Shown here piece by piece: positions 47,488 through 57,803 of a stretch of DNA of 64,000 nucleotides. Within the stretch, counting starts at the first letter, position 1, and every line of letters starts with the position of its first letter. This DNA is from Rhizobium sp. RU33A (GTDB lineage: Bacteria > Pseudomonadota > Alphaproteobacteria > Rhizobiales > Rhizobiaceae), in NCBI RefSeq assembly GCF_900156055.1, contig NZ_FTMQ01000006.1, positions 186,001 through 250,000 on the forward strand, given 5' to 3'. The notes under the pieces were generated by a model. It was given only the letters and a program-made list of their open reading frames with translations, ran no database searches and was not told where the DNA came from. The translations under genes and the position numbers were made by a program.

Positions 47488-48552
47488 ATGAGCACGGCAA
47501 CACCGCCAAAGACGCAGATACCTGACGTTGCGGCACAGATCACATACGCAATGCGCTCGATGGGGGTAGCCCCGATCCCGCGCAATTACGAGCTGTTTTA
47601 CGAAGCCTATATCGGCTCCAATCCGTCTCTCACCCGCGAGCTGGCAGCACTCGGTAGCCGTGCCACGCAGGACGAACTCGACGCGCTCGGAGAGCAGTAT
47701 TTCGCCAACCATCAGGGCCGCACCATCGAGAACGCCCATTCCAAGCTGATCGGCGAACTGGATGGATTGCTGCGCCTTTTGCAGCAAGAACAGACCTCAC
47801 TGCAAAGCTATAATCGGCTCCTCGGCGAGACCTATCACCGGATCAACTCTAAGAGCACGAACAGCGCCGACATCCTGCGCAGCGCCATCAGTATCTTGAC
47901 GGAAGCCACGGGCTCGACCATGGCGCATGGCGAACAAACCGTCGTGCAGATGTCCGAACGGTCGAAGGAGATGGACGAAGTCCGTCGTGAACTCGATGAA
48001 TACAAGCGGATTGCCAACACCGATTCCCTGACGCGCATTGCCAATCGTCGCGCCTTCGACGAAAAGCTGGCCGCCGTCTACACGAGCGATGCCAGACCGC
48101 TGGCGGCTCTCGTGCTCGCCGATATCGATAACTTCAAGAAGGTCAACGACGCCTACGGCCATCCGGTCGGCGACAAGATCCTCGCAACAGTTGCCACCGT
48201 AATCCGCAGCAACGTCCGCAAGGACTGCTTCGTCGCCCGCACGGGTGGCGAAGAATTCGCGATCATCATCGAGGGGAACACCGCAGAGGAAATCTTCCAG
48301 ACCTGCGAACGAGTCCGCATTGCGCTTGAAACGACGCCGTTCAAGAACTCCAAGACCGGCGTCAATTACGGCCCGATCACCATATCGCTCGGGTTCGCCA
48401 TGGCTGCCGATGCGGAAGATGCCGGCGAACTCTACGCGAAGTCCGACATCGCCCTCTATTGCGCCAAGAATGCCGGCAGGAACCGGACGAAGCCTTATGA
48501 AGACGGGATGAAGAAGGACTTCACCAAGAGCTGGCTGCTCTACAAGCGGTGA
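47488..48552 (+). CDS. Diguanylate cyclase, soluble GGDEF protein
   Basis: 354 residues. The C-terminal GGDEF domain (about 190-345) keeps LADIDNFKKVNDAYGHPVGD and the signature RTGGEEF, so it should make cyclic di-GMP from two GTP. The inhibitory RxxD site reads R-K-D-C, that is RxxC, so product feedback is probably lost. The N-terminal 150 residues are helical with no known sensor domain (an AMRSMGVAPIPRNYELFYEAY start is typical of a Rhizobiales group). ATG 47488 has GGAG 8 nt upstream. No membrane segment. Confidence 0.88.
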   Translation: MSTATPPKTQIPDVAAQITYAMRSMGVAPIPRNYELFYEAYIGSNPSLTRELAALGSRATQDELDALGEQYFANHQGRTIENAHSKLIGELDGLLRLLQQEQTSLQSYNRLLGETYHRINSKSTNSADILRSAISILTEATGSTMAHGEQTVVQMSERSKEMDEVRRELDEYKRIANTDSLTRIANRRAFDEKLAAVYTSDARPLAALVLADIDNFKKVNDAYGHPVGDKILATVATVIRSNVRKDCFVARTGGEEFAIIIEGNTAEEIFQTCERVRIALETTPFKNSKTGVNYGPITISLGFAMAADAEDAGELYAKSDIALYCAKNAGRNRTKPYEDGMKKDFTKSWLLYKR

Positions 48553-48565
48553 CCCTCTCCGGAAG

Positions 48566-49174
48566 TCACCACATGGTCTTGGCAGCCCGCTCAGGCCATT
48601 CGCGATCATAGGTTTCCCGATCGAAGTCCTGCTTTGCAGCCTTCAGCATGTCACCAGGCGTCGGCAGGTCGTTCGCCGCGACCTGCCTTTCGACATTCCA
48701 CAATTCCGCCCGCATCACGGCCCGCGCACACTGGAAGTATGCCTCCTCGATCGTCACCACGACGACGCTTCGCGGATGGCGTCCATCCATCTCGAAGCTT
48801 TCGAGAAGTTCGGGCGCGACCGAAACCACCGCCCGGCCGTTGATCCGCATGACACTGTTCGAGCCGGGAATGAGAAACATCAGTGCAACGCGAGGGTCCC
48901 GCACGATGTTCAGAAGCGAATCCACGCGATTATTGCCGCGCCAGTCCGGCAGCGCGAGCGTCCGGTCGTCTTCGATCCGCACCACCGCGCCGCGATCACC
49001 GCGGGGCGAGCAATCAAGGCCCTCCGGACCGACCGTCGCGAGCGACACGAAGGGCGAGTGCTCGATCATCGTCCTGTAAGCCGGGGTCAACGAGGCCGTC
49101 ACCTTTGCGGTCGAGGCCTCACTTGCCTCACCATAGATCGCCTTCAAATCCTCAACCGTCGTTATCACTGTCAT
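48566..49174 (-). CDS. Pyridoxamine 5'-phosphate oxidase family FMN-binding protein
   Basis: 202 residues, split-barrel FMN fold of the MSMEG_1061-like group: PFVSLATVGPEGLDCSPRGD, LPDWRGNNRVDSLLNI, then VALMFLIPGSNSVMRINGRA. Probably an FMN- or F420-type oxidoreductase acting on an unknown small molecule. C-terminal RAELWNV is typical of the family. Convergent with the diguanylate cyclase gene (13 bp apart). Confidence 0.82.
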   Translation of the reverse strand: MTVITTVEDLKAIYGEASEASTAKVTASLTPAYRTMIEHSPFVSLATVGPEGLDCSPRGDRGAVVRIEDDRTLALPDWRGNNRVDSLLNIVRDPRVALMFLIPGSNSVMRINGRAVVSVAPELLESFEMDGRHPRSVVVVTIEEAYFQCARAVMRAELWNVERQVAANDLPTPGDMLKAAKQDFDRETYDREWPERAAKTMW

Positions 49175-49241
49175 GCCGAACTCCTCACTCCGACCGCCGA
49201 GCCTAGCGGCAGCCCCGGGTTAGGCAAGAGCAATGACGGTT

Positions 49242-50168
49242 CTATGACACCTTGCGGTCCCCGGCCCTCGACACGCCCTCCGCGCCGGCCAAGAAGGATG
49301 CCACGGCAGTGATCACCTCCGGCGCGCTGACGATTCGGCGATGTCCGTGGCCATTGGCCCAGAGATGGCGGACATGCGGGGACACGCCGATATAGCGCTG
49401 CGCATGGCCGACATTGACCTCTTTGTCGTCCTCGGCATGCACCACAAGCAGCGGCCGGTCGATACGCCGCGCCACCGCGACACCATCCAGGTCTTCGACC
49501 TGCGCGCCGACGAGATCCACGGCCCGATTGCGCATCGCGCCGACGCTTCCACGCCCGAGCCCCACCATGGAAGCAAAGCCGTTGAATACCTCGCCCATGC
49601 TGGAAGGTGAGCCGATCAGCGCGATTCTCGGCGCATTCAGCGGCTGCAGTTCCGGAAAGACGCGCCCTGCCGCCATCATGACGGCGGCACCACCGAAAGA
49701 GTGGCCGACGACGCCATCGAACCGCCCGAAATGGCGCTCGGCGGCAACGATGGCTTCGGCCGCAATCTTGAGGTCAAGTCGGCGGCCGCTGGACGCACCA
49801 TGCCCCGGCAGGTCAAGGGCCACCACTTCGGCACCCGTTTCACGCAATCCCAGCGCCATGTCAGAGAGATATTCCGCACGCGAGCCCCAACCGTGAACGA
49901 CGAGAAACCGAGCCCCGTTGCGGCCTTCCGGTCCGGAGCTGAGGTGATGAGCGGCGGCCATGCCGCGCGTCAGCGCCAGACGAACGGTCGAGGCCTGGCG
50001 CAGCCGACTGCGTCCGGCGATGAAGACCTGCCGTGCCTTTTCGCCTTTCGGCCGACGGCTCGGGGTTCGACAGAAAAGCTCGAAGGCAATCCGGCCTGCA
50101 ACGCTGGGTGAAACCTTCTCCAGCTGCGCGAAAGCCAGGCGGGTGACCTTGAGAGGAAAGGATGGCAT
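49242..50168 (-). CDS. Alpha/beta hydrolase
   Basis: 308 residues. The nucleophile elbow is VVGHSFGGAA, the oxyanion segment VHGWGSRAEY, and the acid and histidine lie in VHAEDDKEV and NGHGHRRI. Likely a soluble esterase or lipase-like hydrolase. The frame runs upstream to 50984, but that extension is antisense to the MarR gene and non-homologous; ATG 50168 is the sensible start. Divergent from a marR-type regulator 48 bp away, with a palindrome between, so probably regulated by it. Confidence 0.82.
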   Translation of the reverse strand: MPSFPLKVTRLAFAQLEKVSPSVAGRIAFELFCRTPSRRPKGEKARQVFIAGRSRLRQASTVRLALTRGMAAAHHLSSGPEGRNGARFLVVHGWGSRAEYLSDMALGLRETGAEVVALDLPGHGASSGRRLDLKIAAEAIVAAERHFGRFDGVVGHSFGGAAVMMAAGRVFPELQPLNAPRIALIGSPSSMGEVFNGFASMVGLGRGSVGAMRNRAVDLVGAQVEDLDGVAVARRIDRPLLVVHAEDDKEVNVGHAQRYIGVSPHVRHLWANGHGHRRIVSAPEVITAVASFLAGAEGVSRAGDRKVS

Positions 50169-50187
50169 AGTCGGAATCCCATCATAA

Positions 50188-50203
50188 TGTTCAATGCTGA
50201 ACA
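50188..50203. promoter_or_regulatory. MarR-type operator between divergent hydrolase and marR genes
   Basis: TGTTCAATGCTGAACA is a perfect inverted repeat (6-bp arms, 4-nt centre) lying in the 48-bp gap between the two starts. This is the expected place and shape for autorepression by the MarR protein. Confidence 0.65.
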
Positions 50204-50216
50204 ATAAAGTACAAGA

Positions 50217-50708
50217 ATGAACGAAAAGCAAGCCTTCCCCTGGGACCATCCTCGTTTTCGCAGTTGGATATCGGTAGCGCGCGCCTGTCAGCTGATGCAG
50301 CAGGCACTCGCACGCGCGCTCGCTCCGCTCGACATCAAGCCACCGCACCTCGACATCCTGGTCAATCTCTACCGGTTCGAAGGGATTTCCCAGCAGGAAC
50401 TCGCCCGCAAGCTGCTGGTTGGTCGCTCCAATATGAGTATGCTGTTGCCGCAGATGGAAAAGCGCGGGCTTCTCGAGCGCAGGGCCGACCAGCGGGACAA
50501 GCGGGTACTGAGACTTTTCCTGACGGAAGAGGGCCGGAGCCTGAGCGAGAAGGCGATGCAGATCCAGACGGAGCTCATCGAGCGGACACTGTCTGCAACG
50601 CCGCTCGACGACTGCCAACGCCTCGCCGAGACGATGGACCTCCTGATCCAGCGCATGCTTTCGGCCGACGGACTGGTCGATCCTGACCTCAGCGAGGATC
50701 GCGGCTGA
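50217..50708 (+). CDS. MarR-family transcription regulator
   Basis: 163 residues. Typical winged helix: DILVNLYRFEGISQQELARKLL (dimer helix, then HTH) with recognition helix VGRSNMSMLLPQMEKRGLL and wing RRADQRDKRVLRLFLTEEG. Such proteins repress neighbouring genes until a small ligand binds. It is divergent from the hydrolase, and a 16-bp palindrome fills the gap. The 3' end overlaps the convergent DUF971 gene by 20 bp. Confidence 0.92.
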   Translation: MNEKQAFPWDHPRFRSWISVARACQLMQQALARALAPLDIKPPHLDILVNLYRFEGISQQELARKLLVGRSNMSMLLPQMEKRGLLERRADQRDKRVLRLFLTEEGRSLSEKAMQIQTELIERTLSATPLDDCQRLAETMDLLIQRMLSADGLVDPDLSEDRG

Positions 50709-51051
50709 GTTTCTTCTCCGCCAATTCCTGTTCGTAGGCAGCGAATTTTTCGCCGCCGCTCTCACCGAGTTCGCGCAGATAGTTCCAGGTGAAGATGCCG
50801 GTATCGTGGCCGTCGTCAAAGGCGATGCGGACGGCATAATTGCCGGTCGGCACCATCTGCCGGATCCCAACATTGCGCTTGCCCGGCACGGTGACTTTCT
50901 GGCCTGGACCATGGCCCTGGACTTCTGCCGAGGGCGACAGCACTCGTAACATCTCGGCAGGAAGCACGGCTGCGACGCCGTCATTGAAGCTCACGGTCAG
51001 CAGGCGCCTGTCCTTGGACACCTTCAGTTCGGTCGGCCAGATCTCGGTCAT
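50689..51051 (-). CDS. DUF971 domain protein
   Basis: 120 residues, one compact domain of the DUF971 family (the N-terminal fold of gamma-butyrobetaine hydroxylase): WPTELKVSKDRRLLTVSFNDG at the start, GIRQMVPTGNYAVRIAFDDGHDTGIFTW in the middle (both given in part). Stand-alone versions may be linked to iron-sulfur or molybdenum cofactor processes, and this one sits beside moaA, divergent. No catalytic residues are evident. Confidence 0.85.
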   Translation of the reverse strand: MTEIWPTELKVSKDRRLLTVSFNDGVAAVLPAEMLRVLSPSAEVQGHGPGQKVTVPGKRNVGIRQMVPTGNYAVRIAFDDGHDTGIFTWNYLRELGESGGEKFAAYEQELAEKKLSRDPR

Positions 51052-51196
51052 GCAGTTCTCGCTGTGCTTCAGGCAGTTGGCGCAGACCTAGGTCGATCCC
51101 GCGCCGTTTGCAATCCGAATTGATGCAACGGGCCGGTGTCAACTTGACGCCTGCAAGGCTTGGCACCACATTGCGTCAAACACCCGGGAGAGTTTT

Positions 51197-52243
51197 TTGG
51201 ATCATAGCCCCGCCTATTGGCGCCATGCAGAACCGCTCGTTGACCGAGCAAGCCCGATGATTGACCCCTTTGGCCGGTCGGTTACTTACCTGCGCGTCTC
51301 CGTCACGGATCGATGCGATTTCCGCTGCACCTATTGCATGGCGGAAAACATGACCTTCCTGCCGAAGAAGGATCTCCTGACACTGGAAGAGCTCGACCGG
51401 CTCTGTTCCGCCTTCATCGCCAAGGGCGTGCGTAAGCTGCGCCTCACCGGCGGCGAACCGCTGGTGCGCAAGAACATCATGCATCTCGTACGCGGCCTCT
51501 CTCGCCATCTCGGCAGCGGTCTGGACGAACTCACCCTCACAACCAACGGCTCGCAGCTCGCCCGCCATGCCGCAGAGCTTGCCGATTGCGGCGTGCGCCG
51601 CATCAACGTATCCATCGACACGCTCGATCCTGCAAAATTCAAGGAAATCACCCGCTGGGGTGAACTCGACAAGGTGCTTGAAGGCATCCGCGCGGCCCAG
51701 GCCGCCGGCATCGGCATCAAGCTCAACGCTGTCGCTTTGAAGGATTTCAATGAACACGAGATCCCGGAGCTTTTGCGCTTTGCCCATGGCGAAGGCATGG
51801 ATCTGACGCTGATCGAGACCATGCCCATGGGCGAGACCAGCGAGGATCGGACAGACCAGTATCTGCCGCTTTCCCTCGTGCGTAAGAGGCTCGAAGAACA
51901 GTTTACCCTCGACGAAATTCCCTACCGCACCGGCGGCCCCGCCCGTTATGTCGAGGTGAAGGAAACCGGCGGGCGTCTCGGCTTCATCACGCCGCTCACC
52001 CACAATTTCTGCGAAAGCTGCAACCGTGTCCGCCTGACCTGCACAGGCACGCTCTACATGTGTCTCGGTCAGGATGATGCCGCTGACCTGCGTACCGCAC
52101 TGCGCGCCTCCGACGACGATGCCTATCTTTCTGCCGCGATCGACGAAGCGATTTCGCGCAAGCCCAAGGGCCACGACTTCATCATTGATCGCAACCACCG
52201 CAAACCAGCGGTGGCCCGCCACATGAGCGTCACCGGCGGCTGA
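51197..52243 (+). CDS. moaA: GTP 3',8-cyclase MoaA
   Basis: 348 residues. Radical SAM enzyme making the first intermediate of molybdenum cofactor from GTP. First cluster: C40-x3-C44-x2-C47 (CDFRCTYC). Second cluster: [12 protein letters not shown] and the following region near 270-287. The C-terminal double glycine, needed for activity, is present (SVTGG). TTG 51197 has GGGAGAG just upstream; ATG 51257 would give a shorter protein of 328 residues that still keeps all motifs. mobA and mobB lie 5-6 kb away. Confidence 0.95.
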   Translation: MDHSPAYWRHAEPLVDRASPMIDPFGRSVTYLRVSVTDRCDFRCTYCMAENMTFLPKKDLLTLEELDRLCSAFIAKGVRKLRLTGGEPLVRKNIMHLVRGLSRHLGSGLDELTLTTNGSQLARHAAELADCGVRRINVSIDTLDPAKFKEITRWGELDKVLEGIRAAQAAGIGIKLNAVALKDFNEHEIPELLRFAHGEGMDLTLIETMPMGETSEDRTDQYLPLSLVRKRLEEQFTLDEIPYRTGGPARYVEVKETGGRLGFITPLTHNFCESCNRVRLTCTGTLYMCLGQDDAADLRTALRASDDDAYLSAAIDEAISRKPKGHDFIIDRNHRKPAVARHMSVTGG

Positions 52244-52267
52244 GCGCCGCCGGCTTGGTCTTCACAG

Positions 52268-54802
52268 TTACGCCGACCGGCGATAGGCCTGTGGCGCACC
52301 GCGCTCAGTATCGGTGCGGAAGCGCGAGATCTTGTGCATCAGGATATCGACGCGCTGGCGCAGGCCCTGGATCTCAGCATTGTTCTCCTCGACCATGGCG
52401 GCGTTCTGCTGGGTAATCAGCTCGACATCTCGCACGGCAGACGTCACCTCGCTGATGCCGGTCGACTGCTCGCGGGTCGCAGCCGAAATGCGTTCCACCA
52501 GCGACTGCACCTCTTCGACCTGATCGATGATCGACTGCAGCGCGACACCGGTATTCTCGACCAGTTCGACACCCGACTTGACCTGATTACCGCTGACGGA
52601 GATCAGCGTCTTGATCTCCTTAGCTGCATTGGCGCAGCGCTGTGCAAGGTCACGCACTTCCTGTGCGACGACAGCAAAGCCACGGCCCGCCTCGCCGGCT
52701 CGAGCCGCTTCGACACCCGCGTTCAGTGCCAGCAGATTCGTCTGGAAGGCGATCTCGTCGATAACGCCGATGATGGTCGAGATCTTCTCAGAGGAACGGC
52801 TGATTTCAGCCATCGCCTCAACCGCCTTCTTGACCACCACGCCGGACTGGCGAGCGTGATCGCGGGCCGACTGGACGGACTGGGCGGTGCGCCCTGCCCC
52901 GTCGGCCGTCGAGCGTACGACATCGCTCAGATGCGAGAGCGCCCTTACGCTTTCCTCAAGCGCCGCGGCCTGCTGCTCGGTCCGGCGTGCAAGATCATCG
53001 GCAGAGACAGCAAGGTTCTCGGTGCCGGCATTGATGTCGACGCTGGCCGCACGAACCTCTTCGAGCGTCGCACGCAGGGCTTCCACCGCCTGATTGTATG
53101 TCGAGGCCATGGCGACGAAATCGGCCGGCAGGTCGTCACGCATGGAGACGTTGAGCTGGCCGTTGGCAAGTGCCTCAAGCACCGAGGACAGGGCTTCGAG
53201 CGCAGACCGCTGGTCGGCCTCGACACGGGCGCGGTCCTGGGCACGCTGCGCGCTTTCCCGCTCCGAGCGGGTGCGCGCAGCTTCAGCTTCTTCTTCCAGG
53301 CGTCTGTTTTCGAGCGCCGCATCACGGAAAACGGTGACCGAACGTACCATATCGCCGATTTCGTCGCCGCGATTGCGGCCCTCGATCGCGACGGACAGGT
53401 CGCCGCTCGCCAGTCGCGACATCACGCCGGTGATCCGCTTGAGCGGCGCACGCAGTGTCTCGACCAGCATCAGACCGCCGATGATCGCAAGCAGGGTGCC
53501 GACGACCATGGTGATGACGGAAATCGTCGCTGACCGTTCGCTGTCCTCGCGGCCGATTTCCTGGGCTTGGGCGACGAAATTGCGCAGCGATTCCATCGCA
53601 GCAGAAACCGCCGCATTGGCGGCCAGCCGTTCGTTCTGCCAATTGCGCCCTGCGTCCAGCATCGCTTGCGACTTTTCGGTGATCGCGAGCAGATGCGGCG
53701 CAATCTTCTGCGGGAAGTCGCGAAGCGCACTGTTCTTGGCACCGAGCTCGGAGATGCGCCCGGCGACAGACTGAAGCGCTTCCATTTCGCGGATGACAAC
53801 GACGCGGCGCTCGTCGTCCAGCGAACCCAGCATCTGCTGCACCCGCAATTCGATGGTTGCAACACCAAGTGCTGCTGTATCGACCAGGGCCATCAGCTCC
53901 TTCTGCTCGGCAACGAGTCTGTCGAGGCTGACGAAGCGATCGGCGGCGACATCGCCGTTCTTGGCGGCCTGCAATGTGATCTTCTGCTCGATCTCGACGA
54001 GTTCGGACAGCACAAGGCCGAGTTCCCGCGCACTGTCCTCGACCGGGCCAGATTGGCCAAGGATCGTCTCAATCTTGGCGATTGCGGCACCAACTTCACC
54101 AACGAGAACCTTGCCCTTTTCGGACGCGATCTCGTTTGCCTTGGCCAGATCCTTCTGCATCGGAGCGAGATAGAGTTTGGCTTCGTCGAGCTGTTCTTCC
54201 GGAGTGAAGGCCATCTGCACGCCGACACGCAATTTGCCGAGACGGTCGAGCAGCGTCTTGAAGGCGGAGGCGTCGAACAGCAGTTCCTTGGCGAAGCGCT
54301 CCTTGCCGGCAAGATCGTCGCGGACGAAATCGACTTGCTTGACGATCTGCTGGCCCTCCGCCTGCAAGGCGGCAACGGCCGCGTTCAGGCCGGAATCCAG
54401 TTCCTCGCGCGCGGTCTTGTTGTCCCACAGGGTCGAAGTCTGAACTCGCATCTGCGCCGGCAACTGCGTCAGTGCCGACAGGTCGACGGTCTGAGCCTGC
54501 TTGGCGAGCACGCCGTTCAGCACACCGAGCCCCCTGTCCTGACTGTCGATGGCCGAAAGAAGAGCTGCCCTGCTCTCCTCTGTCGGATCGAGGCTGAACT
54601 CCTGCAGGCCCTGCTGCAGCTTCTCCAGATCGCTGATATTGCCGATTGTGGCACGCGTGACGGTCATATGCCCGTTGAGGGTGGTGGCAGTCCAATAGCC
54701 CAGGAGGCCGACACCGGCCATGAGCAGAACGAGAGGAACAACAAAAAGCAAAACCTTGGTGACGATCCTGCGACTTTGCAGGAGGCGATCAATAAAACTC
54801 AT
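52268..54802 (-). CDS. Methyl-accepting chemotaxis protein with large helical sensor
   Basis: 844 residues. First membrane helix at 16-36, a long all-helical periplasmic sensor (about 40-425, HBM/four-helix style), second helix near 430-452 ([19 protein letters not shown]), HAMP (about 453-505) and a cytoplasmic signalling domain (about 600-830) with the hairpin tip [19 protein letters not shown]. The C-terminus does not end in the CheR-binding pentapeptide. ATG 54802 is chosen because GAGGG stands close before it. The ligand is unknown. Confidence 0.92.
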   Translation of the reverse strand: MSFIDRLLQSRRIVTKVLLFVVPLVLLMAGVGLLGYWTATTLNGHMTVTRATIGNISDLEKLQQGLQEFSLDPTEESRAALLSAIDSQDRGLGVLNGVLAKQAQTVDLSALTQLPAQMRVQTSTLWDNKTAREELDSGLNAAVAALQAEGQQIVKQVDFVRDDLAGKERFAKELLFDASAFKTLLDRLGKLRVGVQMAFTPEEQLDEAKLYLAPMQKDLAKANEIASEKGKVLVGEVGAAIAKIETILGQSGPVEDSARELGLVLSELVEIEQKITLQAAKNGDVAADRFVSLDRLVAEQKELMALVDTAALGVATIELRVQQMLGSLDDERRVVVIREMEALQSVAGRISELGAKNSALRDFPQKIAPHLLAITEKSQAMLDAGRNWQNERLAANAAVSAAMESLRNFVAQAQEIGREDSERSATISVITMVVGTLLAIIGGLMLVETLRAPLKRITGVMSRLASGDLSVAIEGRNRGDEIGDMVRSVTVFRDAALENRRLEEEAEAARTRSERESAQRAQDRARVEADQRSALEALSSVLEALANGQLNVSMRDDLPADFVAMASTYNQAVEALRATLEEVRAASVDINAGTENLAVSADDLARRTEQQAAALEESVRALSHLSDVVRSTADGAGRTAQSVQSARDHARQSGVVVKKAVEAMAEISRSSEKISTIIGVIDEIAFQTNLLALNAGVEAARAGEAGRGFAVVAQEVRDLAQRCANAAKEIKTLISVSGNQVKSGVELVENTGVALQSIIDQVEEVQSLVERISAATREQSTGISEVTSAVRDVELITQQNAAMVEENNAEIQGLRQRVDILMHKISRFRTDTERGAPQAYRRSA

Positions 54803-55031
54803 GAGACCCTCGGAAAGGCCGAAATCCCGCGAGCTCATCGCGCAGGATCGAAGGAAAGGAGCCGCCTCATGCAGTTCCATCGGCGAGCTTGTCCTTGGGA
54901 GTTTGAGCAAAGGTTAACCGGCCACCGCGTTTTTGGCACTGCAGCATCGTTTCAGGGCCACAACAGCGGGAATAAGGTTTCTCGCGCGTGCTCCTTGGTC
55001 TAGAACCAGCGGGTACGCACGGGAATCGAGC

Positions 55032-55937
55032 ATGGCATTATCCGAGAACACCCGAGGCGCCCTTCTGATGGCGATCTCGATGGCGGGCTTCACCTTCAAC
55101 GACGCTCTGACGAAATCGGTTACCTCGGAACTGACCGTGGCGCAGATCATGTTCGTGCGCGGCGCCTTCACCGCCGTGCTGGTCTATATCGTAGCGCGCC
55201 GCATGGGTGCGCTCGACCACATCAAGAACATCCTGCAGCCCCTGATCCTGCTGCGCATCGCCTTCGAGACGGTCGCAGCCGTCGCCTTCCTCGCAGCGCT
55301 CGGCCAGGTGCCGCTCGCCAATGCCTCGGCAATCCTGCAGTCTCTGCCTTTGGCCGTGACCCTTGGCGCCGCCTTGTTCTACAAGGAGCCCGTGGGCTGG
55401 CGTCGATGGACGGCGATCGGTCTCGGCTTCATCGGCGTGCTCGTCATCATCCAGCCAGGCCCGGAGGGCTTTACGCTCGCCTCGCTCTACATCGTCTTCT
55501 GCGTGATCACCGCAGCCGGCCGTGATCTCGTCACGCGCCGGATAGATCCAAGCATCTCGTCGCTCTCGGTCACCCTTTTCACCGCAGCCTCCATCTCCTT
55601 TGCCGGCCTGCTGCTCATTCCCGTCTTCGGCGGCTGGCAACCGATGTCCGGCAGCGCGCTCGGCAAGCTCGCCTTTGCCTCGATCTTCCTGTTTGCCGGC
55701 TATCAGGCGATCATCATGGCCATGCGTACCGGCGAGATCTCCTTCATCGCGCCCTTCCGCTACACAAGCCTGCTCTGGGCGGTTCTGCTCGGCATGCTCT
55801 TCTTCGGTGAAGTGCCGGATGTCTGGATGATCGTCGGCGCTACCATTGTCATCGGCTCCGGCCTCTACACATTCTATCGCGAGAGCAAGCGAAAGGCGGC
55901 CCTCGCCCGCCGCGCCGATCCGGCCTCCCCGGGCTGA
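55032..55937 (+). CDS. EamA/DMT-superfamily transporter
   Basis: 301 residues with ten predicted membrane helices in two EamA halves (about 9-140 and 150-285), the typical drug/metabolite transporter pattern. Motifs: NDALTKSVTSEL near the first helix, ANASAILQSLPLAVTLGAALFYKE (given in part) ending the first half, and a basic C-terminus (RESKRKAALARR). Substrate unknown. Start ATG 55032. It lies just before a Bcr/CflA-type pump in the same direction. Confidence 0.85.
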   Translation: MALSENTRGALLMAISMAGFTFNDALTKSVTSELTVAQIMFVRGAFTAVLVYIVARRMGALDHIKNILQPLILLRIAFETVAAVAFLAALGQVPLANASAILQSLPLAVTLGAALFYKEPVGWRRWTAIGLGFIGVLVIIQPGPEGFTLASLYIVFCVITAAGRDLVTRRIDPSISSLSVTLFTAASISFAGLLLIPVFGGWQPMSGSALGKLAFASIFLFAGYQAIIMAMRTGEISFIAPFRYTSLLWAVLLGMLFFGEVPDVWMIVGATIVIGSGLYTFYRESKRKAALARRADPASPG

Positions 55938-55966
55938 TCTCGATTGCAGTGCAAGGACATTTGAGC

Positions 55967-57172
55967 GTGCAGCAGCAGTCTCGCTTTCTCGACAGGGCCA
56001 CGGCCCCGCATATCGTCAGTCTCGTGGCGATTGCCGGATTGTCGGCCCTGACGATGAACATTTTTCTGCCGGCGCTGCCGGCCATGGCGCTGGATTTGCG
56101 CGTCGACTACGACCGGGTGCAGGTCCTGGTCTCCGGCTATATTGCGATGACCGCCCTGGTGCAGCTGGTCATCGGCCCTCTGTCGGATCGCTACGGCCGG
56201 CGACCGGTGATGATCGGCGCACTGCTGATCCTGATCGTCTCCTCACTGGTCTGCCTGCTGGCAAGCTCGATCGAGGTCCTGACATTCGCCCGGATGATCC
56301 AGACGGCTGTGGTCGCGGGTCTCGTTCTATCCCGCGCCATCATCCGCGACATGGTCCCCATGGACGAAGCGGCCTCGATGATCGGTTATGTGACCATGGG
56401 CATGACGCTCATCCCGATGATCGGCCCGACGCTCGGCGGCGTGCTCAGCGACAATTTCGGCTGGCGCTCGAATTTCGCAGCCATCCTGATTGCAGCACTT
56501 GCCGTCCTGCTGCTTGTCTACCGCGATCTCGGCGAGACCAACCGCCAGAAGAGTGGCAGTTTTTCCGAACAGTTCCGGGCCTGGCCGCGGCTTCTCGCAT
56601 CCCCCCGCTTCTGGGGCTACACCATGGCCGGCACCTTCACGTCTGGCGCCTTCTTCGCCTTTCTCGGCGGTGCACCCTTCGTCGGCGGCACACTGATGGG
56701 CCTGACGCCCAGCATGCTCGGCCTGCAGTTCATGTTCATCGCAGCCGGCTATATTGCCGGCAACTATCTGTCCGGTCGTTTCGCTCGCCGCGCAGGCATC
56801 GACATAATGATGCTGGTCGGTGGCGTGGTCGCGCTGGTCGGCGCCGCCATTCCGATCATCCTGCTTGCCCAGGGATATGTCTCCTATCTGGCCTTCTTCG
56901 CCCCGCAGGTCGTCGTCGGCTTCGGCAATGGCCTCTCCCTGCCGAGCACCAATGCCGGCATCGTCAGCGTCCGGCCGGAACTCGCGGGCTCGGCTTCCGG
57001 GCTCGGTGGCGCGATCACCATGGGCGGCGGCGCCTTCGTCTCCTGGCTTGCATCCCGCATACTGTCGGTCGAAACCGGCGCAATGCCCTTGCTGCTCGTC
57101 ATGCTCGCCTGCTGCATCCTTGCCCTCGTCGCAGTCGTTTTCCTGCGCTTTGCGCCAGGGGAAGAGCGGTGA
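55967..57172 (+). CDS. MFS multidrug efflux transporter, Bcr/CflA type
   Basis: About 401 residues, twelve membrane helices. The Bcr/CflA pattern is clear: NIFLPALPAM in helix 1, the loop motif GPLSDRYGRRPVMI, and R-A-I-I-R-D-M after helix 4. Drug efflux or small-molecule export, driven by protons. The start is uncertain: GTG 55967 (AAGGA 9 nt upstream) is used; GTG 55949 and TTG 55961 are also possible. It continues into mobA, whose ATG follows by 4 bp, so the genes may share a transcript. Confidence 0.88.
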   Translation: MQQQSRFLDRATAPHIVSLVAIAGLSALTMNIFLPALPAMALDLRVDYDRVQVLVSGYIAMTALVQLVIGPLSDRYGRRPVMIGALLILIVSSLVCLLASSIEVLTFARMIQTAVVAGLVLSRAIIRDMVPMDEAASMIGYVTMGMTLIPMIGPTLGGVLSDNFGWRSNFAAILIAALAVLLLVYRDLGETNRQKSGSFSEQFRAWPRLLASPRFWGYTMAGTFTSGAFFAFLGGAPFVGGTLMGLTPSMLGLQFMFIAAGYIAGNYLSGRFARRAGIDIMMLVGGVVALVGAAIPIILLAQGYVSYLAFFAPQVVVGFGNGLSLPSTNAGIVSVRPELAGSASGLGGAITMGGGAFVSWLASRILSVETGAMPLLLVMLACCILALVAVVFLRFAPGEER

Positions 57173-57176
57173 GCCC

Positions 57177-57803
57177 ATGACGCACGAGTTCCGACCGCCC
57201 GCCGTCATTCTCGCTGGCGGCCTGTCGCGCCGAATGGGCGCAGACAAGGCGGAACTGAAACTGCGCGCGACACCGCTCGCCCTCAGGGTTGCCGAACGGT
57301 TGCAGCCGCAGGTGTCTGCAGTCTACCTCAACGCTTCGGAAGGACACCCGCTCGCAGCGCATCTCCCGCTGATACCGGACACGCGTCCCGACCGGCCCGG
57401 TCCTCTCGCTGGAGTGCTGGCAGGCTTGAAGCGATTTACCGAATTACCTGACGCGCCGACGCATGTCCTGACCACCCCCTGTGACACACCCTTCCTGCCC
57501 CGCGATCTGGTGATGCGCCTGGGAGAACTCGCGAGAAGCGAAGCGATCGTGCTGGCAGCCAGCAACGGCCGAAGCCATCCGATCACGGCACTCTGGCCGG
57601 TCACTTTGGCAGAGGATCTGGAACATTGGCTTGATGACCCGAATCATCGTCGCGTCTTCGACTTCGTCGCCCGCCACCCGGTGGAGATCGTGGACTTCAC
57701 CCCTTTCGAAGGGCCCTTTGGTCCAGTCGACCCCTTCTTCAACATCAATACGCCCGACGACCTCGCAATCGCCGAGGCCATTATCGATCAGGGTTCAAGA
57801 TGA
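57177..57803 (+). CDS. mobA: Molybdenum cofactor guanylyltransferase
   Basis: 208 residues. Adds GMP to molybdopterin to make the bis-MGD cofactor. The nucleotide motif LAGGLSRRMGADK (12-24) and PCDTPFLP with its metal-binding Asp are present, as is NINTPDD near the end. ATG 57177 is 4 bp after the MFS gene stop. The frame stays open far upstream, but that part lies out of frame over the transporter gene. It overlaps mobB as ATGA. Confidence 0.92.
   Translation: MTHEFRPPAVILAGGLSRRMGADKAELKLRATPLALRVAERLQPQVSAVYLNASEGHPLAAHLPLIPDTRPDRPGPLAGVLAGLKRFTELPDAPTHVLTTPCDTPFLPRDLVMRLGELARSEAIVLAASNGRSHPITALWPVTLAEDLEHWLDDPNHRRVFDFVARHPVEIVDFTPFEGPFGPVDPFFNINTPDDLAIAEAIIDQGSR

Noticed and set aside
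50169-50984. Upstream extension of the alpha/beta hydrolase frame
   Set aside because: Antisense to the MarR gene, and the hydrolase fold is complete from ATG 50168.
52334-53533. 399-codon frame opposite the chemoreceptor gene
   Set aside because: Antisense of a conserved chemoreceptor signalling domain.
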